Positions 19,557 through 29,112 of a stretch of 64,000 nt of DNA are shown here, one piece after another (the first letter of the stretch is position 1; each line of letters begins with the position of its first letter). The translations under genes and the position numbers were made by a program. The notes beneath the pieces were generated by a model. The model made no database searches. It worked only from the letters and a program-made list of their open reading frames with translations, and was not told the origin of the DNA. This stretch comes from Streptomyces xanthophaeus (GTDB lineage Bacteria > Actinomycetota > Actinomycetes > Streptomycetales > Streptomycetaceae), in NCBI RefSeq assembly GCF_000725805.1, contig NZ_JOFT01000027.1:123807-187806 (forward strand). The letters are read 5' to 3'.

Positions 19557-20398
19557 CAGCGCGGGCAGAAGTAGCTCGACCTGTTCATCCAGGGCCGGCG
19601 GCGCATCGGCGTACCGCAGCGCCGGCAGGGCTCGTCCTCGCGTCCGTAGGCGTCGAGCGAACGGTCGAAGTAGCCAGACTCCCCGTTCACGTTGACGTAC
19701 AGGCTGTCGAAACTGGTCCCGCCGACGGCCAGGGCCGCGTTCATCACGTCCCGGACGTGGCCGAGGAGTTCGGTGCTCCTCGGGCGGGTCAGGGCGGCGG
19801 TCGGGCGCTCGTAGTGCAGCCGCGCACGCCACAGCGCCTCGTCCGCATAGATGTTGCCGACCCCGCTGATCAGGGACTGGTCCAGCAGCGCCCGCTTCAC
19901 GGTGGTCCGCTTCGCGCGCAGGGCGAGGTGGTAGGCCACCTCGTCGAACAGCGGGTCCAGGGGGTCCCGCGCGATGTGCGCGATGACGTCGGGCAGGCCC
20001 TCGGTGCTCTCGGCGACGGTCTCGTGCAGCGAGAGCCCGCCGAAGGTGCGCTGGTCGACGAAGCGCAGCTCGGTCCCCGCGGCGTCGTCGAAGCGGACCC
20101 TGATCCGCAGGTGCTTCTCGTCCGGGGCGCCCTCGGGCTGCACGAGCAGCTGCCCGCTCATCCCCAGGTGCCCGAGCACGGACAGGTCCCGGCCCTCCAG
20201 GGGCAGCCACAGGTACTTGCCGCGCCGCCTCGGTACGCCGATGGTCTGCCCGCCGAGCCGGGCCGCGAAGTCCGCGGCGCCCGCCGGGTGACGGCGCACG
20301 GCCCGCGGGTGCAGCACCTCGACGGCCTCGACGGTCCGCCCGGCGACCCACCGCTCCAGCCCCCGCCGCACGACTTCGACTTCGGGCAGCTCGGGCAC
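19529..20398 (-). CDS. mutM: Formamidopyrimidine-DNA glycosylase (Fpg/MutM)
   Basis: DNA repair glycosylase/AP lyase that removes oxidised purines. The N-terminus [14 protein letters not shown] supplies the catalytic Pro1 and Glu2. The middle has the helix-two-turn-helix segment [20 protein letters not shown], and the C-terminus the zinc finger CRRCG...CPRC. 289 residues, normal length. The GTG start sits 5 nt after GGAGGA. Downstream of rnc on the same strand but separated by a terminator. Confidence 0.96.
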   Translation of the reverse strand: MPELPEVEVVRRGLERWVAGRTVEAVEVLHPRAVRRHPAGAADFAARLGGQTIGVPRRRGKYLWLPLEGRDLSVLGHLGMSGQLLVQPEGAPDEKHLRIRVRFDDAAGTELRFVDQRTFGGLSLHETVAESTEGLPDVIAHIARDPLDPLFDEVAYHLALRAKRTTVKRALLDQSLISGVGNIYADEALWRARLHYERPTAALTRPRSTELLGHVRDVMNAALAVGGTSFDSLYVNVNGESGYFDRSLDAYGREDEPCRRCGTPMRRRPWMNRSSYFCPRCQRPPRAVS

Positions 20399-20464
20399 GG
20401 GGTTCCTCCGGTAAGGATGCGGGCGGCACGCTCCGGCGAGCGTACCGGAGCCCGGAAACGGGAC

Positions 20465-20494
20465 CGCCCGCCCCTGTCGGAACAGGGGCGGGCG
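20465..20494. terminator. Terminator downstream of rnc
   Basis: 13-bp GC stem CGCCCGCCCCTGT with a CGGA loop and perfect complement, 20 bp beyond the rnc stop and ahead of mutM. Confidence 0.75.
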
Positions 20495-20514
20495 GGGAAA
20501 TCCCGAAGGAAGGG

Positions 20515-21378
20515 TCAGGCGTCCGGTGCCGCGTCGACGGGCGTCGGCGCCCCGCCGTCCACGGCCTCGGTCCCGGCTTCGGCTGCGGCCGGAGCCACCG
20601 CCTCGGCCGGAGCGGCGGCGGCCGCGGCTGCTGCCGCGATCCGTTCGTCCGCCGCGGTGCGGATCCCGCGCCAGGCGGATTCCGCGGCCTGCTGTTCCGC
20701 TTCCTTCTTGCTGCGGCCGGTGCCGGTGCCGTACGAGACACCACCGACGCGGGCGGCAGCTGTGAAGGTCTTCTCGTGGTCCGGACCGGTCTCGGTGACC
20801 AGATATTCCGGTACGCCAAGACCTTCGGCCGCCGTGAGCTCCTGGAGACTGGTCTTCCAGTCCAGGCCGGCCCCGAGGTTCGAGGACTTCTCGATGAGCG
20901 GGTCGAAGAGCCGGTGAACCAGCTCCGAGGCCGCGTCGAGGCCCTGGTCGAGGTAGACCGCGCCGATCACCGCTTCAAGGGTGTCGGCGAGGATGGAGGC
21001 CTTGTCCCGGCCACCCGTGCCCTCTTCGCCCCGGCCGAGCCGGATGAAGGAGCCGAGTTCGAGGCCGCGCCCGACCTCCGCCAGTGCACGCGAGTTGACC
21101 ACCGCGGCCCGCAGTTTGGCCAGCTGGCCTTCCGGCAGATCGGGGTGGGTCGTGTACAGCGTGTCCGTGACCACCAGGCCCAGCACGGAGTCCCCGAGGA
21201 ACTCCAGCCGTTCGTTGGTGGGCAGACCGCCGTTCTCGTACGCGTACGAGCGGTGGGTCAGTGCACGCACCAGAAGGGCGGACTCGAGTCGATACCCGAG
21301 CCGCCCTTCCAGAAGCGTGTGGGACGAGGCCGCGTTGTTACTGTCTGCCTGCTTCTCAGCGTTGGACAGCTCAGACAT
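20515..21378 (-). CDS. rnc: Ribonuclease III
   Basis: Double-strand-specific endoribonuclease (the Streptomyces gene is also known as absB, affecting antibiotic regulation). The catalytic signature [14 protein letters not shown] lies near residues 63-76, the second acidic cluster [16 protein letters not shown] near 133-148, and a dsRNA-binding domain [18 protein letters not shown]...[18 protein letters not shown] follows. An Ala-rich tail of about 45 residues ends the protein. The ATG at 21378 follows GAGAGG and comes 19 bp after rpmF, giving the usual DUF177-rpmF-rnc operon. Confidence 0.96.
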   Translation of the reverse strand: MSELSNAEKQADSNNAASSHTLLEGRLGYRLESALLVRALTHRSYAYENGGLPTNERLEFLGDSVLGLVVTDTLYTTHPDLPEGQLAKLRAAVVNSRALAEVGRGLELGSFIRLGRGEEGTGGRDKASILADTLEAVIGAVYLDQGLDAASELVHRLFDPLIEKSSNLGAGLDWKTSLQELTAAEGLGVPEYLVTETGPDHEKTFTAAARVGGVSYGTGTGRSKKEAEQQAAESAWRGIRTAADERIAAAAAAAAAPAEAVAPAAAEAGTEAVDGGAPTPVDAAPDA

Positions 21379-21397
21379 TGCGCCTCTCACCAGCCGC

Positions 21398-21571
21398 TCA
21401 GACCTCGAGGACCTGGCGCTTGTTGTAGGTGCCGCAGCTCGGGCACGCAATGTGCTGGAGCTTCGGCTCCTGGCAACGCTCGCACGAAACCAGGGTGGGG
21501 ACCGCAGCCTTCCACTGCGACCGGCGGTGGCGCGTGTTGCTGCGCGACATCTTCCGCTTCGGAACAGCCAC
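21398..21571 (-). CDS. rpmF: 50S ribosomal protein L32 (zinc-binding form)
   Basis: 57 residues, starting with a GTG and reading [20 protein letters not shown]. Two CxxC pairs (CERC and CPSC) make the zinc ribbon, so this is the zinc-containing (C+) paralogue rather than the Zur-controlled C- form. It starts 2 bp after the stop of the DUF177 gene. Confidence 0.97.
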   Translation of the reverse strand: MAVPKRKMSRSNTRHRRSQWKAAVPTLVSCERCQEPKLQHIACPSCGTYNKRQVLEV

Positions 21572-21573
21572 GG

Positions 21574-22239
21574 CTACTTCTCCTGCTTCTCGGCGGCGCC
21601 CTGAACTCCGTCAGAGGCAGTGCCGCTCATGTTGTCCTTCTCATCGCCCTGATCGGTGACGAGTCCTTGCAATGCCGCCCATCGGATGTCGACGGCGTCA
21701 TGGTGGTGGTCCGGGTCGTCGTTCAGGCTGAGCCCGCAATCGGGGCACAGTCCGAGACAGTCCTCCCGGCACACCGGCTGCAGCGGCAGTGCGAGCACCA
21801 CCACGTCGCGCAGCACGGGTTCGAGGTCGAACAAGCCGTCCTCGAGGAAGAGCGTGTCCTCGTCGTCCTCGGCGTCGTCGGCCGGTTCCGCCTTGGAGCG
21901 GCTCCGGTCGTCGGCGTCAGGGTACGAGAACATCTCCTGGAAGTCCGCCTTGAGCTCACGCTCGACGGACTCCAGACACCTTACGCACTCCCCTACGGCC
22001 GATGCACGGGCGGTGCCTGTGACGAGCACCCCTTCCATGACCGCTTCGAGGCGGAGCTTGAGCTTCAGCGGGGCGCCTTCCGGTACCCCGATGACTCCGG
22101 CGAGACCGAGGTCCGCCGGCGCCGCGATCTCACGGGACAGCCGCTGCATGGCACCAGGACGCCGACCCAGCTCGTGCGTGTCGAACACGAGGGGGTTGCG
22201 GTGGTCGAGGCGGGTATTCAGGGCCGTTCCTGCTTTCAC
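21574..22239 (-). CDS. DUF177 / YceD-family protein
   Basis: Conserved partner of rpmF in bacteria. YceD proteins are implicated in 23S rRNA and large-subunit homeostasis, but the mechanism is unsettled. Conserved parts are [20 protein letters not shown] at the N-terminus, [24 protein letters not shown] in the middle and the Cys cluster [17 protein letters not shown] near the C-terminus, which suggests metal binding. The start is uncertain. GTG 22239 is shown; CTG 22221 has the better RBS (AGGAA) and would place ALN near the N-terminus; ATG 22281 would add 14 poorly conserved-looking residues. Confidence 0.88.
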   Translation of the reverse strand: MKAGTALNTRLDHRNPLVFDTHELGRRPGAMQRLSREIAAPADLGLAGVIGVPEGAPLKLKLRLEAVMEGVLVTGTARASAVGECVRCLESVERELKADFQEMFSYPDADDRSRSKAEPADDAEDDEDTLFLEDGLFDLEPVLRDVVVLALPLQPVCREDCLGLCPDCGLSLNDDPDHHHDAVDIRWAALQGLVTDQGDEKDNMSGTASDGVQGAAEKQEK

Positions 22240-22350
22240 AGATCGCTGAAGATCAAAGTTTCCGCCACATGTGGGCAGCATGGATCGCGGTGCATACGCG
22301 CGACCGAAGAGCCAGGATACCCGGCGCTTCGCCCTGAGCCCAATCCGGTG

Positions 22351-23463
22351 TCAGCGACCCTGTTCGTACTGGCGCAGCTGGTCCAGGTTGATCATGCTCG
22401 TGTCGAAGAAGCTGGTCTCGTCGAGCGAGGGCTGCGGCGCCTGGGGCTGCTGGTACGCGGCGTAGGGGTCCGGCTGCTGGGCGTCGTAGTGCCCGGCGTA
22501 GCCCCCTCCCGCGGAGCCGGCGCCCGCACCGGCGTACGGGTCGGGCTGCTGCTGGTAGCCGCCGTAGGGGTCCTGGTAGGCGTACGCGTCCTGCTGCTGG
22601 GGCTGGGCGTCGTAGTGCGCGGCGTAGGCCCCCGCGGAGCCGTCGCCCACGCCCGCGCCGTACGTGTCGTATCCGGGCCCGGGCTGCGCCGGGAGCTGCA
22701 CCTGGGCCGGTGCGGGCTCCGCCAGGCCCGCCAGGAAGTCCGCGTCGCTCGACGAGCGGGACTGCCGGTCCCCTGCGGCGTCCTGGGCGGCCATGTGCGC
22801 GCCGAGGTCGTCGGTGGGCACCCGGCCGAGCAGCTTCTGGCGGCCCCGCCCGACGGCCTCCAGGGTCTTGGAGAGCACTGCCTCGAAGGTCGCCAGCTTG
22901 GTGTCCACGTACGCGTCCGCCTGCTCGCGCTGGGTCCGCGGGTCCGCGCTGCGCTCGGGTGCGTCCGCGTCCTCGTCCGCGTTCCCGTAGCCGGGGTGGC
23001 CGAGGCCGTCCGGGCCGGGCCCGCGCCCGAGCAGCTTCTCCCGGCCGCGGTCCACGGAGCCGATGGTCTTGGTCAGGACGACCTCGAAGTTCGCGAGCTT
23101 GCTGTCGACGTAGTCGTCGGCCTCGGCCCGGATCTCCTCGGCCTCCCGCCGTGCGTCCGCCAGGATGCGGTCCGCCTCGGCCTGGGAGCGGCGCGCGACC
23201 TCGGTGTCGGAGATCAGCGAGCCCCGCTGGCTGTGCGCGGACTCGATGATCCGGTCCGCCTCCCGGCGGGCCTCCTCGACCATCTGCTCGCGGCCGCCGA
23301 TGAGCTCCTGGGCCTGGGCGAGGGAGCCGGGGAGCGCCTGGCGGACCTCTTCGAGCTGGGCGAGCAGCTCGGCGCGGTTGATCACGCAGGAGGCCGACAT
23401 GGGCATGGAGCGGGCGCCGCCGACGGCCGCGACGATCTCGTCGAGCTTCTTCTGCACGTCCAT
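22351..23463 (-). CDS. DivIVA-like coiled-coil protein with low-complexity tail
   Basis: 370 residues beginning MDVQKKLDEIVAAVGGARSM. Residues about 30-130 form a long charged coiled coil (REQMVEEARREADRIIESA, RRSQAEADRILADARREAEEI) of the kind annotated as DivIVA-like or ATP-synthase-b-like. A module D-x-Y-V-D-(S/T)-K-L-A-(N/T)-F-E ... GR(E/Q)KLLGR occurs twice, about 65 residues apart. The last 120 residues are a Gln/Tyr/Pro/Gly/Asp tail with PDPYA-like repeats. A role at the cell envelope or in polar growth is inference from the family. The ATG at 23463 is preferred over an upstream extension with no coding character. Confidence 0.8.
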   Translation of the reverse strand: MDVQKKLDEIVAAVGGARSMPMSASCVINRAELLAQLEEVRQALPGSLAQAQELIGGREQMVEEARREADRIIESAHSQRGSLISDTEVARRSQAEADRILADARREAEEIRAEADDYVDSKLANFEVVLTKTIGSVDRGREKLLGRGPGPDGLGHPGYGNADEDADAPERSADPRTQREQADAYVDTKLATFEAVLSKTLEAVGRGRQKLLGRVPTDDLGAHMAAQDAAGDRQSRSSSDADFLAGLAEPAPAQVQLPAQPGPGYDTYGAGVGDGSAGAYAAHYDAQPQQQDAYAYQDPYGGYQQQPDPYAGAGAGSAGGGYAGHYDAQQPDPYAAYQQPQAPQPSLDETSFFDTSMINLDQLRQYEQGR

Positions 23464-23566
23464 GGGGGCTCGCACTCTCTCGGCCTCAGGCGGTTCCTGA
23501 GACGGACGGGACGACTGTAAGGCCAGCGGACGGACCCCCGACACTGACTGACGGCCCGTCAGCCGG

Positions 23567-24079
23567 TCAGCGGTTGCGCAACCGTTCCAGCAGCGCCGCG
23601 TGCACGTGCGCGGGCAGCAGGTGGGCCACGTCGCCGCCCCAGGCCGCGACCTCCTTGACCAGCGAGGAGGACAGGAAGCTGTAGGTGGGGTTGGTCGGCA
23701 CGAACAGCGTCTCGACGCCCGACAGTCCCATGTTCATCTGGGCCATCTGGAGTTCGTAGTCGAAGTCGCTGACGGCGCGCAAGCCCTTGACGATGGCCGG
23801 GATGTCCCGCTGCTTGCAGAAGTCGACGAGCAGTCCGTGGAAGGACTCCACCTCGATGTTCCCGTAGTCGGCCGTCGCCTCGCGGATCAGCTCGATCCGC
23901 TCCTCGACGGTGAACAGTCCCTGCTTGGACTGGTTGATCATCACGGCGACGTGGACCACGTCGTAGAGCCGGGAGGCCCGGCCGATGATGTCGAGGTGTC
24001 CGTTGGTGATGGGGTCGAACGACCCAGGACAGACGGCGCGGCGCAACTGAAGTCCCTCGCTCTCCGGTGCGGGCATCAT
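23567..24079 (-). CDS. coaD: Phosphopantetheine adenylyltransferase
   Basis: Fourth step of coenzyme A synthesis (4'-phosphopantetheine + ATP to dephospho-CoA). The nucleotidyltransferase motif CPGSFDPITNGHLDII (T/S-x-GH) is present, VKGLRAVSDFDYE in the middle, and FLSSSLVKEVA near the end. The N-terminus MMPAPESEGLQLR is about 11 residues longer than usual, and the start overlaps the rsmD stop by 4 bp. The two are a coupled pair, as in many actinobacteria. Confidence 0.95.
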   Translation of the reverse strand: MMPAPESEGLQLRRAVCPGSFDPITNGHLDIIGRASRLYDVVHVAVMINQSKQGLFTVEERIELIREATADYGNIEVESFHGLLVDFCKQRDIPAIVKGLRAVSDFDYELQMAQMNMGLSGVETLFVPTNPTYSFLSSSLVKEVAAWGGDVAHLLPAHVHAALLERLRNR

Positions 24080-24654
24080 GAATCTTCGCTGGTGAAGGCG
24101 GCGCGACCGTACCAAAGGGTGCCCTCGCCGTACTTCCGCGACCGGAGCGGCTCGAATCCTTCCGGCCAGGGGAAGGCACCGCTCCTGGTGCTGCGCTCCA
24201 CGGTGACGAGCGCATCGCCCGTGAGCCAGCCATTGGACGTGAGTGTGAGGAGGATCTCGCCAAGATCGTCGTGGGTGACGGCGTACGGCGGGTCCAGGAA
24301 GACGATGTCGTACGGGTCCCCGCCGGCTCGCGCCGCGACGATCTGCTCGGCCTTGCCGGGCCGGAATTCGGCGCCGGGCAGGCCCACCGCCTTGATGTTG
24401 TCCCGGATGGACTTGGCAGCCTTGGGGTCGGTCTCGACCAGCAGGGCGTGGTCCGCGCCGCGGGAGAGGGCCTCCAGGCCGACGGCGCCCGAGCCCGCGT
24501 AGAGGTCGAGCACCCGCGAGCCCTCCACACCGTGCAGCGACTCCCAGGTGGAGAAGAGGCCTTCGCGCATCCGGTCCGAGGTCGGCCGGGTGCCGGTGCC
24601 GGGGGGCACGGCCAGCCGTCGCCCGCCGGCGCTGCCGGCGATCACGCGGGTCAT
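24076..24654 (-). CDS. rsmD: 16S rRNA (guanine(966)-N(2))-methyltransferase RsmD
   Basis: 192-residue SAM-dependent methyltransferase. The SAM-binding motif VLDLYAGSGAVGLEALSRGA lies at about residues 47-66, and the catalytic motif IVFLDPPY (DPPY) near residue 120. The N-terminus TRVIAGSAGGRRLAVPPGTGTRPTSDRMREG is typical. ATG at 24654; followed by the overlapping coaD. Confidence 0.95.
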   Translation of the reverse strand: MTRVIAGSAGGRRLAVPPGTGTRPTSDRMREGLFSTWESLHGVEGSRVLDLYAGSGAVGLEALSRGADHALLVETDPKAAKSIRDNIKAVGLPGAEFRPGKAEQIVAARAGGDPYDIVFLDPPYAVTHDDLGEILLTLTSNGWLTGDALVTVERSTRSGAFPWPEGFEPLRSRKYGEGTLWYGRAAFTSEDS

Positions 24655-24695
24655 CTGGGGTCCTTCGGTCTTCGGAACAACGGGCCCCCCTATTG

Positions 24696-26906
24696 TCAGC
24701 CCTTCTCCAGGTACTGCTCCCGGTCGGTGTCCAGCAGGGCCTCCAGTGCGGTCCGCAGGCCGGGCAGCCGCTCCAGCTCGGGGTCCTCGGCGACGACGCG
24801 GGCGGCCTCCTCCCGGGCCTGGGCGATGACCTCCTCGTCCTCGATGACCGCGAGCATGCGCAGCGAGGAGCGCACGCCCGACTGGGCCTGGCCCAGGACG
24901 TCGCCCTCGCGGCGCTGTTCCAGGTCGATCCGGGAGAGCTCGAAACCGTCGAGGGTGGCGGCGACGGCGGCGAGCCGGGCCCGGGCGGGGCTCGCCTCGT
25001 GCATCTCGCTGACCAGCAGGCACAGGCCCGGGGCGGAGCCCCGGCCGACGCGGCCGCGCAGCTGGTGGAGCTGGGAGACGCCGAACCGGTCCGCGTCCAT
25101 GATCACCATGACGGTGGAGTTCGGGACGTTCACCCCGACCTCGATGACGGTGGTCGCGACCAGCACCTTGACCTCGCCCGCGGCGAAGCGGCGCATGACG
25201 TCGTCCTTGTCGGACGGGTCCATCCGCCCGTGCAGCACCTGGACCGGCAGGCCCGCGAGCGGGCCGAGGGTGAGCTGCTCGGCGATCTCCAGGACCGCGA
25301 GCGGGGGCCGCCGGTCCCCGTCCTCCTGCGCGGCCTTCTTCTTCTTGGGCTCGTCCTCGCCGTCGCCGATCCGCGGGCAGACCACGTACGCCTGGTGGCC
25401 GTTCTCCACCTCCTCGCGGACCCGTTCCCAGGCCCGGGTCAGGAAGTGCGGCTTGTCCTTGGCGGGCACCACGTGGGTGGCGATCGGCGAGCGGCCGGCG
25501 GGCAGCTGGTCGAGGACGGAGGTCTCCAGGTCGCCGAAGACGGTCATGGCGACCGTCCGCGGGATGGGGGTCGCGGTCATGACGAGCAGGTGGGGCGTCC
25601 GCTTTTCCCCCTGGGAGTGCCCCTTGGCCCGCAGGGCGTCGCGCTGTTCCACGCCGAAGCGGTGCTGTTCGTCGACGACGACCAGGCCGAGGTCGTGGAA
25701 CTGCACCTTGTCCTCGATCAGGGCGTGCGTGCCGATCACGATCCCGGCCTCGCCGGTGACCAGGTCGAGCAGGGCCTGGCGGCGCGCGGGCATCCCCATC
25801 GAGCCGGTGAGCAGCACCACCTTGGTGCCCCGGTCGGAGCCGCCGAGCATGCCCCCCTCGGCCAGCTCGCCCATCATCTCGGTGATGGAACGGTGGTGCT
25901 GCTGGGCGAGCACCTCGGTGGGCGCGAGCATGGCGGCCTGCCCGCCGGAGTCGACGACGGCGAGCATCGCCCGCAGGGCCACCATCGTCTTGCCGCTGCC
26001 GACCTCGCCCTGGAGGAGGCGGTGCATGGGGTGGCTGGTGGCCAGGTCGTCGAAGATCTCCTTCGAGACGGTCTGCTGGCCCTCGGTGAGGGTGAAGGGC
26101 AGCTTGGCGTCGAAGGAGTCGAGCAGTCCGCCGGGGACGGGGCGCCGGGGCACGGCCGGCAGCTGGGAGTCGGCGTGCCTGCGGCGGGCCAGCGCGACCT
26201 GGAGGACGAAGGCCTCGTCCCACTTCAGGCGCTGCCGGGCCTCCTCGATGTCGGCCTTGGTGCCCGGCCGGTGGATCTTCAGCAGGGCCTCGGTGAGCGG
26301 GACCAGGCCGCGGCCGTCGCGCAGGGCGGGCGGCAGCGGGTCCACGACGTCCTGGACGCGGGGCAGCACGGCGTCCACGCACTTGGCGACCTTCCAGGAC
26401 TCCAGCTTGGCGCAGGCCGGGTAGATCGGGATCAGCTGGTTCGCGAAGGCGGCGGCCGCGTCCTGGTCCGAGGCGTCGGCTCCGAGCAGTTCGTAGGCCG
26501 GGTGGGAGAGCTGGAGCTTGCGGTTGAACATGCCCACCTTGCCCGCGAACATCGCCCGGGTGCCCGGCAGCAGGTCCTTGTGCGGCTTGTGGACGCCCGC
26601 GCCGAAGAAGACGAGCTGGAGGCGGCCGCTCCCGTCGGTGATGGTCACCTCCAGGCGTCTGCCCCGGCCCCCGTTGAAGGTCAGGACCCGGGCGTCGGCC
26701 ACCTGGGCGACGACGGTGACGTGTTCGTCGAGCTGGTCGGCCAGCTCGGCCAGCGGGGTCAGCTCACCGCGCTCCGCGTACCGCCGCGGGTAGTGGTGGA
26801 TGAGGTCCAGGGCCGTGTGCAGGCCGAGCTGCTCGGCCAGCACCTTGGCGGTGGCGGGGCCGAGGGTCTTCTTGAGGTCTTCGTCGAGCGCGGGCACGTG
26901 TTCCAT
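24696..26906 (-). CDS. recG: ATP-dependent DNA helicase RecG
   Basis: 736-residue superfamily-2 helicase that remodels stalled replication forks. An N-terminal wedge/OB region (residues about 20-140) is followed by motif I LLQGEVGSGKTMVA, motif II DEQHRFG (the DEQH variant normal for RecG), motif III VMTATPIPRT and motif VI QLRGRVGRGSAPG. An acidic/Lys-rich insert (GEDEPKKKKAAQE) sits between motifs. ATG 26906 is used; a TTG 21 bp upstream with a G-rich tract is possible. Part of the DAK-recG-rsmD-coaD minus-strand run. Confidence 0.96.
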   Translation of the reverse strand: MEHVPALDEDLKKTLGPATAKVLAEQLGLHTALDLIHHYPRRYAERGELTPLAELADQLDEHVTVVAQVADARVLTFNGGRGRRLEVTITDGSGRLQLVFFGAGVHKPHKDLLPGTRAMFAGKVGMFNRKLQLSHPAYELLGADASDQDAAAAFANQLIPIYPACAKLESWKVAKCVDAVLPRVQDVVDPLPPALRDGRGLVPLTEALLKIHRPGTKADIEEARQRLKWDEAFVLQVALARRRHADSQLPAVPRRPVPGGLLDSFDAKLPFTLTEGQQTVSKEIFDDLATSHPMHRLLQGEVGSGKTMVALRAMLAVVDSGGQAAMLAPTEVLAQQHHRSITEMMGELAEGGMLGGSDRGTKVVLLTGSMGMPARRQALLDLVTGEAGIVIGTHALIEDKVQFHDLGLVVVDEQHRFGVEQRDALRAKGHSQGEKRTPHLLVMTATPIPRTVAMTVFGDLETSVLDQLPAGRSPIATHVVPAKDKPHFLTRAWERVREEVENGHQAYVVCPRIGDGEDEPKKKKAAQEDGDRRPPLAVLEIAEQLTLGPLAGLPVQVLHGRMDPSDKDDVMRRFAAGEVKVLVATTVIEVGVNVPNSTVMVIMDADRFGVSQLHQLRGRVGRGSAPGLCLLVSEMHEASPARARLAAVAATLDGFELSRIDLEQRREGDVLGQAQSGVRSSLRMLAVIEDEEVIAQAREEAARVVAEDPELERLPGLRTALEALLDTDREQYLEKG

Positions 26907-26943
26907 TGCACACCATGGCGCCGACAAGCCCCCCGTGCGACCC

Positions 26944-28605
26944 CTACTCGACCCCGATCAGGAGCGGCGCCGAGTGTCGTCCGCCGTGGTAGGTGACGGT
27001 GTCCACGGCGAGGTGTCCGTGCTGTACGTACGCCTCCAGGCGCTCGGCCAGGGCCTCGGGCACCTCGGGGCCCAGCACCAGCGTGACCAGTTCGCCGCCC
27101 GAGCCGAGCATCCGCTCCAGGACGGCCTCGGCGGTCTCGGTCAGGCCTGAGCCGATGACGGCGACGTCCCCGTCGATGAGCCCGAGCACGTCGCCGGCCT
27201 GGCAGATGCCCGCGGAGGTGAAGGACTGCCGTTCGGCGACGGCCAGCTCCGCGTACCGGGTGGCGCCGGCCGCCGCGGTCATGGCGACCACGTCCTCGTC
27301 GAAGGTGGCCTCCGGGTCGTGCACGGCGAGGGCGGCCAGGCCCTGCACCGCCGACCGCGTCGGGACGACGGCCACCCGTACCCCGTCGGCCCGGGCCCGC
27401 TCGGCCGCCGCGGCGGCCACCGCGCGCAGTTCGGCGCCGCCGGGCAGGAGCACCACCTCGCGGGCGTGTGCCCGCCGCACGGCGTCGAGCAGTTCGGCGA
27501 CGGCCGGGACCTCCCCGGGGGGTACGAGCACGGTGGTGGCGCCCGCCTCGGCGCAGAGCCCCGCCAGCCCCTCGCCCGGGACGAGGACCACCACGGCCCG
27601 CTGGCTGCGTTCGCCGCGGGCCCGGCGCCGCTCGTCGCCGAAATGGGTGATGCGTATCCGGTAGGGCCGTCCGGCGACCACTCCGGCCTCCACGGCCGCC
27701 CCCGGGTCGTCGACGTGGACGTGGACGTTCCACAGCCCGTCACCGCCGACGACGACGAGCGAGTCGCCGAGCCCGTCGAGCCGTGCGCGCAGTTCCCCGA
27801 CGGCCGCGTCGGAGGCCTCCAGCAGGTAGATCACCTCGTACGCCGGCCCGTCCTGCTCCTGCGCGCAGGGCTCCGGCGTCTGCGGTACGGGCACGGCCCG
27901 GCCGCGCACCGGTTCCGCGGCGGGCACCTCGCCGGACAGGGCCTGCCACAGGGCCCCGAGGACGGCGACCAGCCCGCAGCCCCCGGCGTCGACCACTCCG
28001 GCCCGGCCCAGCACGGCCAGCTGCCCCGGTGTCTCGGCCAGGGCCGCGCGGGCCCCGTCGTAGGCGGCCCGGGCCACCTCCGCGGCGCTCCCGGCGGCTT
28101 CCCCGGCGGCCTCGCCGGCCCGCGCGGCGGCGGTGGCGACGGTGAGCATGGTGCCCTCCACCGGGTGCGCGACGGCCTCGTACGCCGATTCCGCGGCCCG
28201 GGTCAGCGCTCCGGCCAGCAGCCGGCCGGGCCCGTGCCCCGTCGGCGCGTCGCCCAGTACGTCGGCCACCCCGCGCAGCAGCTGGGCCAGGATCGTCCCG
28301 GAGTTGCCGCGGGCCCCGAGCAGCGCTCCGTGCGCGTAGGCCCGTACGGCGCGGGCGAGGGAGGTCCGCGCTGTGGCGTCGGCCACGCGGCCGGAGTCGT
28401 CGAAGGCCTCGGTCAGGGCGCGGTCGGCCGCTTCGGCGGTCAGGTAGAGGTTGGTGCCGGTGTCCGCGTCGGCGACCGGGTAGACGTTGATCGCGTCGAT
28501 GTCCTCGCGGGCACGGCCCAGTGCTGCCAGGGCCAGCGAGCTCCAGGTGCGCACCGCTCGGGCGTCGAGCTCGTCAGGGGCCTGCGGCTGCGACTCGTGC
28601 GGCAC
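26944..28605 (-). CDS. DAK2-domain fatty-acid kinase-like protein (FakA/YloV type)
   Basis: 553 residues. The N-terminal DAK2 (DhaL-like) domain carries NVYPVADADTGTNLYLT (metal-binding Asp cluster) and YGALLGARGNSGTILAQLLRG-like sequence around residue 100. The C-terminal half matches the FakA accessory domain. In Firmicutes FakA phosphorylates FakB-bound fatty acids; the actinobacterial partner is not in this window. GTG start with a strong AAGGAGGA RBS. It is 37 bp upstream of recG, the usual neighbour of this family. Confidence 0.85.
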   Translation of the reverse strand: MPHESQPQAPDELDARAVRTWSSLALAALGRAREDIDAINVYPVADADTGTNLYLTAEAADRALTEAFDDSGRVADATARTSLARAVRAYAHGALLGARGNSGTILAQLLRGVADVLGDAPTGHGPGRLLAGALTRAAESAYEAVAHPVEGTMLTVATAAARAGEAAGEAAGSAAEVARAAYDGARAALAETPGQLAVLGRAGVVDAGGCGLVAVLGALWQALSGEVPAAEPVRGRAVPVPQTPEPCAQEQDGPAYEVIYLLEASDAAVGELRARLDGLGDSLVVVGGDGLWNVHVHVDDPGAAVEAGVVAGRPYRIRITHFGDERRRARGERSQRAVVVLVPGEGLAGLCAEAGATTVLVPPGEVPAVAELLDAVRRAHAREVVLLPGGAELRAVAAAAAERARADGVRVAVVPTRSAVQGLAALAVHDPEATFDEDVVAMTAAAGATRYAELAVAERQSFTSAGICQAGDVLGLIDGDVAVIGSGLTETAEAVLERMLGSGGELVTLVLGPEVPEALAERLEAYVQHGHLAVDTVTYHGGRHSAPLLIGVE

Positions 28606-28706
28606 CGGGCGTTCCTCCTTGTGCGGGCCAGGGTTCACCGCAGGGTAACGAAGGACTGCCCGGGCGTCGGGACTGCGGGGCGGGGGCAGCGGCGGTCATG
28701 GTAGTT

Positions 28707-28735
28707 TTCTTGGACGGACGCAGTCGTTGTATGCT
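28707..28735 (+). promoter_or_regulatory. Weak candidate promoter for rpmB
   Basis: TATGCT (28730-28735) could be a -10 with TTCTTG 17 bp upstream. An 8-bp inverted repeat ACTTCAGA...TCTGAAGT (28780-28833) then sits in the leader just before the rpmB RBS. The 28606-28847 gap shows nothing else. Confidence 0.3.
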
Positions 28736-28847
28736 GCTCCGGTTGCCCGGCGAGAGTCGGGCCATTCCCCCGGCAAACCACTTCAGACTCTCTGATTCCG
28801 GTGCGCCGGTTTCACTGTAATTGCATCTGAAGTCTTTGGAGTGACCT

Positions 28848-29033
28848 GTGGCTGCCAACTGCGACGTTTGCGCCAAGGGGCCGAGCTTCGGCAACAACAT
28901 CTCCCACTCGCACCGCCGCACCTCGCGTCGCTGGAACCCGAACATCCAGCGCGTCCGTGCCGTGGTCAATGGGACGCCGAAGCGCCTCAACGCCTGCACC
29001 TCGTGCATCAAGGCCGGCAAGGTCTCGCGCTGA
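28848..29033 (+). CDS. rpmB: 50S ribosomal protein L28 (zinc-binding form)
   Basis: 61 residues starting with GTG behind [31 protein letters not shown] and CTSC make the zinc ribbon (C+ form). A strong rho-independent terminator follows. It is divergent from the DAK gene, a frequent arrangement. Confidence 0.97.
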   Translation: MAANCDVCAKGPSFGNNISHSHRRTSRRWNPNIQRVRAVVNGTPKRLNACTSCIKAGKVSR

Positions 29034-29071
29034 CGCCTCCCGTCGTAGCGCAGCCCTTTCCGGTTGCCAAG

Positions 29072-29104
29072 AAGGCCGGTTCACCTCTGGTGAACCGGCC
29101 TTTT
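29072..29104 (+). terminator. Rho-independent terminator of rpmB
   Basis: 14-bp perfect stem AAGGCCGGTTCACC with a 3-nt loop and a TTTT tail. It also faces the thiD 3' end and may act in both directions. Confidence 0.93.
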
Positions 29105-29112
29105 GCCTTTCC

